Source of the DNA: Neotamlana nanhaiensis
Lineage (GTDB): Bacteria; Bacteroidota; Bacteroidia; Flavobacteriales; Flavobacteriaceae
DNA: 64,000 bases
Reading direction: 5' to 3'
Assembly: GCF_000943555.1 (NCBI RefSeq)
Contig: NZ_JTDV01000013.1
Span: forward strand, 1 to 64,000
Shown piece by piece: positions 55,407-62,269 of the stretch. The first letter of the stretch is position 1; each line of letters starts with the position of its first letter. The notes below the pieces were generated by a model, which saw nothing but the letters and a program-made list of their open reading frames with translations, was not told the origin of the DNA and ran no database searches. The translations under genes were made by a program, and so were the position numbers.

Positions 55407-55667
55407 ATGCTACCGTTTAGATCAGAAATTCGTAATTCCCCAACGCAACCTACCATCAAGATTTTTTTAGGCGATGAGTCGCTAGATGCAAGAATTAAAA
55501 CACATTTAGAGCATTTTAGTGAAATTGAAACTATTGAAATAAGAGAAAGTATTGGCCGTAACCGTGCCAATGAAAACCTTACCGTGTTTTTAAAAGAAGA
55601 AGTCGATATTAACAAAATGAAATCGAGTATAGATTCCAGTTTGTGGTGGTATTTTGAGCAGTATTAA
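55407..55667 (+). CDS. Small protein of unknown function
   Basis: 86 residues, no signal peptide. A beta-alpha-beta-like pattern (PTIKIFLGDESLDARIKTHLEHFSEIETIEIRES, NLTVFLKEEVDINKMKSSID) suggests a compact ferredoxin-like fold. Codon phase and composition look genuine and there is no better frame. I do not recognise the family. Immediately followed by the dispersed-repeat region. Confidence 0.6.
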   Translation: MLPFRSEIRNSPTQPTIKIFLGDESLDARIKTHLEHFSEIETIEIRESIGRNRANENLTVFLKEEVDINKMKSSIDSSLWWYFEQY

Positions 55668-55678
55668 TTTGTACGTCA

Positions 55679-55725
55679 CGTCACTTCGAGTAATTTCGAG
55701 GTACGAAGAAATTGTATAGAGAAGT
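55679..55725 (+). repeat. Half-unit of the CACTTCGAG repeat family
   Basis: CGTCACTTCGAG...GAGAAGT, matching the right half of the 123-nt units at 55771 and 56206. The left half is absent. Confidence 0.75.
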
Positions 55726-55770
55726 CTTATTTTATATTATGTTAAACCAAATTAGATTTAGCAATTAAAA

Positions 55771-55893
55771 GTTCTCGATACAATCCCGATGTTATCGGGA
55801 TCACTCGAACTGACGTGCGTTTGCTATTTATGTTTTCTTGTAAGTTACCGTCACTTCGAGTGATTTTGAGGCACGAGAAATCGTATCGAGAAG
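55771..55893. repeat. 123-nt inverted-end repeat unit 1
   Basis: Ends GTTCTCGATAC (55771-55781) and GTATCGAGAAG (55883-55893) are complementary at 10 of 11 positions. Inner arms ACTCGAACTGACG and CGTCACTTCGAGT also pair approximately. A small perfect hairpin ATCCCGAT-GTT-ATCGGGAT sits in the left arm. The unit ends 16 nt before the GIY-YIG start codon and matches the unit at 56206 without gaps, with about a dozen substitutions by eye. Confidence 0.85.
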
Positions 55894-55909
55894 CAATTAT
55901 ATTTTGAAA

Positions 55910-56203
55910 ATGAAATTATCTTATGTCTATATCCTTAAATGTTCTTATGATTCTTATTATACAGGTATAACGTCTAACTTATCTAAAAGATTAGAAGAGC
56001 ATAAAGCAGGAAGATATATAGAAAGTTATACTTATAAACGAAGACCTTTAGAATTGGTGTTTTATGCAGAATTCACAGATATTAGTATGGCTATTCAAAC
56101 TGAAAAACAAATAAAAAAATGGTCTAGAGCTAAGAAAGAAGCTTTAATAAATGGGGAGTTTGATAAACTACCGAATTTAGCGAAAAAGAAATTTAATCAT
56201 TAA
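55910..56203 (+). CDS. GIY-YIG nuclease family protein
   Basis: 97 residues from MKLSYVYILKC. A stand-alone GIY-YIG domain (UPF0213/YhbQ-like). The signature appears as YVYIL and YYTG, with catalytic-type Arg in LSKRLEEH and metal Glu in TEKQIKKW, then WSRAKKEALI. No extra DNA-binding domain. A TTG two codons upstream is also possible. It is bracketed by two matching 123-nt repeat units, 16 nt before the start and 2 nt after the stop. This proximity suggests the gene and repeats form one module. Confidence 0.92.
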   Translation: MKLSYVYILKCSYDSYYTGITSNLSKRLEEHKAGRYIESYTYKRRPLELVFYAEFTDISMAIQTEKQIKKWSRAKKEALINGEFDKLPNLAKKKFNH

Positions 56204-56205
56204 AG

Positions 56206-56328
56206 GTTCTCGATACAATCCCGATGTTATCGGGATCACTCGAACTGACGTGTGTTTACTATTAAAGTTTTTTTATAAGTTACCGTCGCTTCGAGTGGTT
56301 TCAAGGCACGATAAATAGTATCGAGAAG
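56206..56328. repeat. 123-nt inverted-end repeat unit 2
   Basis: Same length, orientation and structure as 55771-55893: GTTCTCGATAC at 56206 and GTATCGAGAAG ending at 56328. Starts 2 nt after the GIY-YIG stop codon and is followed 6 nt later by the GCGTTAGGG element. Confidence 0.85.
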
Positions 56329-56334
56329 TAGTTT

Positions 56335-56413
56335 GCGTTAGGGATTGTAGCGGCATCCTTTTTTGAGGTACGAGAAAAAGATATAGCGAAAAGCCCGACC
56401 CTTGTGGTAACGC
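56335..56413. repeat. GCGTTAGGG...TAACGC structured repeat, copy 2
   Basis: 79-nt copy of the element at 3883-3966. Outer ends are conserved (GCGTTAGGGATTG / CCCTTGTGGTAACGC), as are GCGGCATCC and GATATAGCG. The internal stem is rebuilt with different loop sequence (CTTTTT...AAAAAG). Together with the 123-nt units this fills the 321-nt gap 56204-56524; no gene is seen there. Confidence 0.8.
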
Positions 56414-56433
56414 CCAAAAAATAAAGAGCAAAA

Positions 56434-56464
56434 AAAATCCCAAACTTATGTTGCTTGGGATTTT
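56434..56464. terminator. Hairpin terminator near ahcY
   Basis: 10-bp stem AAAATCCCAA (56434-56443) / TTGGGATTTT (56455-56464) with A-run on one side and T-run on the other, downstream of the minus-strand ahcY gene. Confidence 0.75.
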
Positions 56465-56484
56465 GTTTTTTAGATACTGAAAAA

Positions 56485-56509
56485 CACTTCGACTGCGCTC
56501 AGTGTGACA
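56485..56509. repeat. Dispersed GACTGCGCTCAGTGTGACA repeat
   Basis: CACTTCGACTGCGCTCAGTG followed by TGACA, between ahcY and its terminator. Related pieces occur at 59369-59440. Confidence 0.55.
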
Positions 56510-56524
56510 TTATTTAGTATTGTC

Positions 56525-57841
56525 TTAATATCTGTAGTGTTCTGGTTTGTAAGGACCCTCAACGGTTACACCAATGTATTCGGCCTGGTCTTGTTTAAGC
56601 TCGGTAAGTTCTACGCCAATTTTTTCAAGGTGTAGTTTGGCTACTTTTTCATCTAGATGTTTTGGTAGCATGTACACGTCGTTTTCGTATTTATCACTAT
56701 AGTTCCAAAGCTCGATTTGCGCTAAAGTTTGGTTGGTAAACGAGTTACTCATTACAAAACTTGGGTGACCAGTAGCACAACCAAGGTTTACTAAACGACC
56801 TTCGGCAAGTACAATAATATCGTTACCATCAATAGTATATTTATCTACTTGAGGTTTAATGGTGTTTTTAGTGTTGCCGTAATTTTCGTTTAACCAAGCC
56901 ATTTGTATTTCGTTATCGAAATGCCCAATGTTACAAACAATAGTTTTGTCTTTCATGGCTTTAAAGTGTTCTGTGCGAACAATGTCTTTATTTCCAGTGG
57001 TTGTAATAACTATATCGGCGTTACCAACAACGGTTTCTAGTTTTTTAACTTCAAAACCATCCATAGCAGCTTGTAAAGCACAAATTGGATCGATTTCTGT
57101 TACAGTTACAATACTTCCAGCACCTTTAAACGAAGCTGCGGTACCTTTACCAACATCGCCATAACCACAAACAACTACGCGTTTTCCGGCAAGCATAACA
57201 TCAGTAGCACGACGAATAGCGTCAACAGCACTTTCGCGACAACCGTATTTGTTATCGAATTTAGATTTTGTTACCGAGTCGTTTACGTTAATAGCAGGCA
57301 TGGGTAACGTACCATTTTTTACGCGCTCGTATAAACGGTGAACACCTGTTGTAGTTTCTTCACTTAAACCTTTAATTCCTGCAGCTAATTCTGGGTATTT
57401 ATCTAAAACCATATTGGTTAAATCGCCACCATCATCAAGAATCATGTTAAGTGGTTTGCGGTCTTCGCCAAAAAATAAGGTTTGCTCGATACACCAATCG
57501 AATTCTTCTTCGGTCATATCTTTCCATGCGTAAACTGCAGTTCCAGCAGCAGCAATAGCAGCAGCAGCTTGGTCTTGGGTAGAGAAAATGTTACAAGAAC
57601 TCCATGTAACCTCGGCACCAAGCGCTTGTAAAGTTTCAATTAACACAGCCGTTTGAATAGTCATGTGTAAACATCCAGCAATACGCGCACCTTTTAAAGG
57701 TTGTTCGTTTTTATACTCTTCGCGTAAGCTCATTAAACCTGGCATTTCGGCCTCGGCTAATTCAATTTCTTTGCGTCCCCATTCTGCCAAAGTAATATCT
57801 TTTACTTTGTTTGCTACGTACGGAATTGTTTTAGTGCTCAT
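56525..57841 (-). CDS. ahcY: Adenosylhomocysteinase
   Basis: 438 residues. Reversible NAD-dependent hydrolysis of S-adenosylhomocysteine to adenosine and homocysteine, central to the methyl cycle. NAD site [13 protein letters not shown], substrate-region block [20 protein letters not shown], and the C-terminal KPEHYRY that completes the neighbouring subunit's cofactor site. It carries the short bacterial/eukaryotic form. A leader of about 100 nt with a GCCTTAGGC palindrome precedes it. Confidence 0.97.
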   Translation of the reverse strand: MSTKTIPYVANKVKDITLAEWGRKEIELAEAEMPGLMSLREEYKNEQPLKGARIAGCLHMTIQTAVLIETLQALGAEVTWSSCNIFSTQDQAAAAIAAAGTAVYAWKDMTEEEFDWCIEQTLFFGEDRKPLNMILDDGGDLTNMVLDKYPELAAGIKGLSEETTTGVHRLYERVKNGTLPMPAINVNDSVTKSKFDNKYGCRESAVDAIRRATDVMLAGKRVVVCGYGDVGKGTAASFKGAGSIVTVTEIDPICALQAAMDGFEVKKLETVVGNADIVITTTGNKDIVRTEHFKAMKDKTIVCNIGHFDNEIQMAWLNENYGNTKNTIKPQVDKYTIDGNDIIVLAEGRLVNLGCATGHPSFVMSNSFTNQTLAQIELWNYSDKYENDVYMLPKHLDEKVAKLHLEKIGVELTELKQDQAEYIGVTVEGPYKPEHYRY

Positions 57842-57945
57842 ATTTATGTCTTTCTAAATTTTTTTAATCGATTTGCCTTTGGGATTTAGCACTTAATTTG
57901 GTTAAATTCGCTTGCCATAAAATGCCAAAAATGCCTTAGGCAGTG

Positions 57946-57953
57946 CAAAGATA
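57946..57953 (-). promoter_or_regulatory. -7 box for ahcY
   Basis: Minus-strand TATCTTTG followed by GCAC, about 105 nt before the ahcY ATG. No TTG at -33. Confidence 0.5.
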
Positions 57954-57975
57954 ATCAATAAGTTTAGAATATTAC

Positions 57976-58602
57976 ATGCCACTTTATAAAACCATTACAC
58001 CAAACTCACAAACTACCGTTAAAATCTGGAAGATAACCGAATCTTACGATTTTTTAATGCAAGATTTAGAGTTAAAACCTGAAACATTAAAACGTGTTTT
58101 AGGTATGAAAAGTGAACTACATCAACGTGGTTTTTTAAGTGTGCGCCATTTATTAGGCGCTTTTGGGTATACCGATGCCGATTTGTTTTATGATGAAAAC
58201 GGTAAACCACATTTAAAAGACGGTAAACAAATATCAATTACGCATTCGTTTATTTTTGCGGCAGTTGTGATTAGTGATGGTATTGTTGGGATAGATATTG
58301 AAAAGCAGCGTGAGAAAATAAAAATTATAGCGCATAAGTTTATTAATTATGAAGCTAATTATTTAAATGAAAACGCCGACGATTATGTGCAATACCTCAC
58401 TAAAATTTGGTGTGTTAAAGAATCATTGTACAAATTATTTGCAACACCAGGTTTAAGTTTTAAGCAGCATTGTTTGGTTATTCCGTTTTCTACCAACGCC
58501 GAAGATACAATTGCTTGGATTGATTATAATCAAGAAAAACACCGCTACCATGTGGCATGTTTCGAGTTTGAAGGTTTTACTTGTGCTTACGCCATTCAGT
58601 AA
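57976..58602 (+). CDS. 4'-phosphopantetheinyl transferase
   Basis: 208 residues. Transfers the phosphopantetheine arm of coenzyme A onto carrier proteins. Sfp/AcpT-type motifs: ITHSFIFAAVVIS, VGIDIEKQREKI (Mg Asp/Glu) and the WCVKESLYKLF helix. Pseudo-dimeric length fits Sfp-like enzymes. No polyketide or peptide synthetase gene lies nearby, so it may serve fatty-acid or unlinked secondary carriers. The next gene starts 24 nt later. Confidence 0.9.
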   Translation: MPLYKTITPNSQTTVKIWKITESYDFLMQDLELKPETLKRVLGMKSELHQRGFLSVRHLLGAFGYTDADLFYDENGKPHLKDGKQISITHSFIFAAVVISDGIVGIDIEKQREKIKIIAHKFINYEANYLNENADDYVQYLTKIWCVKESLYKLFATPGLSFKQHCLVIPFSTNAEDTIAWIDYNQEKHRYHVACFEFEGFTCAYAIQ

Positions 58603-58626
58603 TTTATTAGACTATTTTGAGCGCCT

Positions 58627-59364
58627 GTGGCAATAACCAATAACATATTAAAGCAGATAAAAGCTTCTATTTTAAAGGAAGAAAAACTACTTGCTGTTTT
58701 AATTGATCCGGATAAATTTTTAGTTGAAAATACCGCGAGTTTTATAGCAAAAGTAAATGCATCGATAGCGACGCATATTTTTGTTGGAGGCAGTACCGTT
58801 GAAGTGGATGCAACTGAAACTTTAGTGACTGAAATAAAAAAGTATACAACGTTGCCTGTTATTTTGTTTCCGGGCGATGTAACGCAAATTACCAATGCGG
58901 CCGACGCTATTCTGTTTTTAAGCTTGATTTCGGGCAGAAACCCCGATTATTTAATTGGTAAACATGTTGAAGCCGTTTCTAAATTAAAATCGACCAATTT
59001 AGAAGTGATTCCTACGGGATACATTTTAGTTGAAAGCGGTAAGGAAACTGCCGTACAACGCGTAACAAACACGCAACCAATTTCGCAAAATGAAGTTGAT
59101 AAAATTGTTGATACCGCCAAAGCTGCCGAATTTTTAGGAATGCAGCTCGTGTATTTAGAAGCGGGTAGTGGCGCTGTAAATGCGGTAGATTTAAATATTA
59201 TAAAACAGGTTAAAGCAATACTAAACATTCCTTTGATTGTTGGTGGTGGAATAAGAAGTAAAACTGCATTACAAAGCGCCTACCAAGCAGGGGCCGATTT
59301 GGTTGTAATTGGTACTGCTTTCGAGCAGGATGAAGCCTTTTTTGAGGCTTTAAAAACCGATTAA
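58627..59364 (+). CDS. Geranylgeranylglyceryl/heptaprenylglyceryl phosphate synthase
   Basis: 245 residues from a GTG start. TIM-barrel prenyltransferase of the PcrB/GGGPS family, joining a polyprenyl diphosphate to glycerol-1-phosphate. Motifs: LLAVLIDPDK, FVGGSTVE, FPGDVTQI, VYLEAGSGA, IVGGGIRS and GADLVVIGTAFEQD. Archaeal-type group members are known in Bacteroidota, where the final ether lipid is poorly understood. Probably co-transcribed with the phosphopantetheinyl transferase. Confidence 0.92.
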   Translation: MAITNNILKQIKASILKEEKLLAVLIDPDKFLVENTASFIAKVNASIATHIFVGGSTVEVDATETLVTEIKKYTTLPVILFPGDVTQITNAADAILFLSLISGRNPDYLIGKHVEAVSKLKSTNLEVIPTGYILVESGKETAVQRVTNTQPISQNEVDKIVDTAKAAEFLGMQLVYLEAGSGAVNAVDLNIIKQVKAILNIPLIVGGGIRSKTALQSAYQAGADLVVIGTAFEQDEAFFEALKTD

Positions 59365-59368
59365 TTTA

Positions 59369-59440
59369 GTCAGGTTGAGCGCAGCCGAACCCAAATTGAA
59401 TAATTTTACTGGTAAATTTTTCCACTACGCTCAATATGAC
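59369..59440. repeat. Inverted TTGAGCG pair between convergent genes
   Basis: GTCAGGTTGAGCGCAGCCG on the left and CCACTACGCTCAATATGACA on the right are imperfect inverted copies. They belong to the same dispersed class as 56485-56509 and may terminate transcription from both sides. Confidence 0.55.
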
Positions 59441-59470
59441 AAATAATTATTCTTTTAAAATTGCTCCATT

Positions 59471-62263
59471 TTACCTTACCTCAAAAACATGATGAAATTC
59501 AGGGTTAATTTCAATGTGTTTTATGCCTGTTTTATCAAACGTTTGTGGTTTATCGAAATAAAATTTTGGGTTTTCGCTGTCGTATGGTGTGATTTCAAAA
59601 ACTAAAGGTTTGTGAGGTGTTACATTGATGTCTGTTAGGTTGATGCTCCATGTGGTTTCGTTGTTAAAATTATCGGCAACCAAATTGTCTCCAGAATAGC
59701 ATTTTATTTTATTGCCCCAATAATCAATTCGTAAAAATACATTTTTGTAGTTTTTAATAGCTTCGGTATCTAATTTCAATTCGTAACGATAAGGTGAAAA
59801 CGATAACTCTTTAACATCTTTTGGTTTTGTAACAATGTCAGGTTTTTCGGTTTTAGGAATTCCTTCCCAAGGCGCCGGAATTTTGTATTGCTCGGTGGTT
59901 GTCCAGCTTGAATCGGTTGGAAAAAATAGTTTTTTTGCGGTGTAAAATTCAACTTCTAAAACACCTAAAAATGCCTTTTCTTGATTGGTGTAAGGGTAAT
60001 TTATGAGTATATCGTTTTTGCCTAGTTTTAAATAACCTGTTAAATCGAGTGTGTTTTTAGTGCCAGTTTTTATGGTTTGGTTCAACCATTTTCCGTTGAT
60101 TCTGATATTGCCATTTTCTTCGGAATAGAAATAAAATAGCGCTTTTTTTATTTCAGACGGTTCGTTTAAAGTAATGGTTTTATAAAACTGTTTGTTGTAT
60201 AATTCTTTTTTAGCGGAATAGCTTTCAGGTGAAATTTTAAGCCATTTCGCAGTTGAGCTTAAATCGATTGTATCCAATTCAAAACTGATGCTTTTTTCAG
60301 TGTTTATTTTGGTTAAAGTTTTAAAACCATTTTGCTTGCTGATTTTTGTTTTTCCTGAAGCTTTTAAAGTTCCGTTTAAGGCTGTAATGTCATTTGAAGC
60401 ATCGGTTGAAAACAGATTTAGTTCGCCGCCTTGGTTATTCATGGTTAAATTCCCAGAGGACAAATATGCATAGTCATTATTTTTGTGTTTAAACAGCCAA
60501 AAATTATCTTTTTCTACTTGGGAAAGCACAAAAATGCGTTGGGTTTTTCCGTTGATAGTTTTTATGATAATGGGGTTTCCCAATCCAGATGACGCATTTT
60601 TAATTAAAAAGTTTCCGTTATTTCTGCTGATGGGTTTTCCGTTAAGACTAACACTGGTAACATTGTTTTTAGCGATCAAAAACTCAGGACGAATGCCATC
60701 GTTTTCAAAAAAATACCAATCTTCTGTTTTTTTGTTATATACATTACAAATGAGTTGTGCTGAAGCATATTTTAATACAACATCATTCATTTGAAGATTT
60801 ACAGGCCAAATAAAAAGCGTTTTATCTTCAATAGTAATTGGTTCAGAAGGGATTTTTATACTTTCATTTTTTAATTGAATATTAAACTGAACATCTTTTT
60901 TAACTGATTTTTCATAACCGCGATAGTAATTTGAAGCGAATAAAAAGCCACTATCATCTTTTACACGAAAGGCGTATTGTAAACTGTCTGGATGGCTATT
61001 ATTTTCGGGAATAATTGGTGTCATAGGTGCTAATTGCTCACCAAATTCGGATAAGAAATAATGAAAAGGCTTCAACTTTTTGTAAGCTTTCGCTATTTCA
61101 CCTGTTTCTCGAATGGCTGCTTGAAAATCATACGATATGTCTGGATATTCATTCCAATAACCCGATTCAATTTTGTTTTCTTCAAGTGTGGTGAATTTTC
61201 CAACGGGGTTTAATCCGCCAGCAAACACATAATAACCTGGTAAATTACTACCAGATGCAACACTAGATGTTGAAATACTTACACCATCAATAGCATCGAT
61301 TATTGGGCGACGATGCTCCGATATTTGATTGCCAACACCCAACTCGCAAGTAAAATAGGGGTACAACGAATAATTAGGTGTGTATTTTGATGACTCATCT
61401 TTATGCCCAATACTTTGATCGTTAATAGGTTTGTTAAACACATAACTTTCGTTGTTGGTGATTTTCTTTAAATCGGTGTTCCATGGTGCTGCTGGATAGC
61501 CACCCCAAAGCGGAATGACCTCATTTTCGGGTACCGATGCGTTGCGCCAACCCGTAACCGTGTACATGGGCAAATCCATGCCATACTTTAGAGCAAATTC
61601 TTTTAACGCCATAATATGATATTCGCCACCTTTACCACGCCAATATTCATTTTCTAACTGAATACCGATTATTGGACCACCATCTTTATAATACAATCCG
61701 TTGAGCTGTTTCGAGATTTCGTTGTACCACCTGTCAACGTATTCCATGTATTTTTCGTCGTTGCTACGAACCTTCATGTTTTCTTTTTTCAAAATCCAAT
61801 CAGGTAAACCGCCATTTCGGACTTCGCCGTGGCACCAAGGCCCAATTCTAGGATATGCCCAAACATTATGTTTTTTACAGAGTTCGATAAAGTGTCTTAA
61901 ATTGTTTTGTCCTTCCCAATTAAAAACACCTTCTTCCTCTTCATGATAAATCCAAAATACATAAGTTGAAATAATGGTAATGCCATTGGCTTTCATTTTT
62001 AAAATGAGTTCTTCCCATTTTTTTGGATTGGTACGTGAAAAATGAATTTCGCCCATAACTGGTAAAACGGGTTTACCATCAAGCATCATGTATTTATTGT
62101 TTACTGTAATTTCTTTGCCTTTAGGTCCAGGATCGCCCATTTTTAAAAGACCTTCCACAATTTCTGGTTCATCAATATTGGCATTAATATGAATGGTTTG
62201 AGCAAACAATGTTGTACTAAACAAAAGCACAAAAACACCGATTATATTTGAAAAAAACTTCAT
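59471..62263 (-). CDS. GH35 beta-galactosidase-like glycosidase
   Basis: 930 residues with signal peptide (FVLLFSTTLFAQ). The GH35 barrel spans about 50-420: EIHFSR, GITIISTYVFWIYHE, RIGPWCHGEVRNGGLPDW, acid/base Glu206 in IQLENEYW and likely nucleophile Glu307 in FTCELG. Downstream are beta-sandwich domains typical of large Bacteroidota GH35 enzymes. Substrate is likely a beta-galactoside in a plant or algal polysaccharide. It starts 6 nt after the GH2-like gene, so they form an operon. Confidence 0.92.
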   Translation of the reverse strand: MKFFSNIIGVFVLLFSTTLFAQTIHINANIDEPEIVEGLLKMGDPGPKGKEITVNNKYMMLDGKPVLPVMGEIHFSRTNPKKWEELILKMKANGITIISTYVFWIYHEEEEGVFNWEGQNNLRHFIELCKKHNVWAYPRIGPWCHGEVRNGGLPDWILKKENMKVRSNDEKYMEYVDRWYNEISKQLNGLYYKDGGPIIGIQLENEYWRGKGGEYHIMALKEFALKYGMDLPMYTVTGWRNASVPENEVIPLWGGYPAAPWNTDLKKITNNESYVFNKPINDQSIGHKDESSKYTPNYSLYPYFTCELGVGNQISEHRRPIIDAIDGVSISTSSVASGSNLPGYYVFAGGLNPVGKFTTLEENKIESGYWNEYPDISYDFQAAIRETGEIAKAYKKLKPFHYFLSEFGEQLAPMTPIIPENNSHPDSLQYAFRVKDDSGFLFASNYYRGYEKSVKKDVQFNIQLKNESIKIPSEPITIEDKTLFIWPVNLQMNDVVLKYASAQLICNVYNKKTEDWYFFENDGIRPEFLIAKNNVTSVSLNGKPISRNNGNFLIKNASSGLGNPIIIKTINGKTQRIFVLSQVEKDNFWLFKHKNNDYAYLSSGNLTMNNQGGELNLFSTDASNDITALNGTLKASGKTKISKQNGFKTLTKINTEKSISFELDTIDLSSTAKWLKISPESYSAKKELYNKQFYKTITLNEPSEIKKALFYFYSEENGNIRINGKWLNQTIKTGTKNTLDLTGYLKLGKNDILINYPYTNQEKAFLGVLEVEFYTAKKLFFPTDSSWTTTEQYKIPAPWEGIPKTEKPDIVTKPKDVKELSFSPYRYELKLDTEAIKNYKNVFLRIDYWGNKIKCYSGDNLVADNFNNETTWSINLTDINVTPHKPLVFEITPYDSENPKFYFDKPQTFDKTGIKHIEINPEFHHVFEVR

Positions 62264-62269
62264 TTATTT

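Noticed and set aside
55679-56413. Possible CRISPR array from repeated short palindromes
   Set aside because: Only a few copies, in differing orientation and spacing, with a gene between them and no cas genes.
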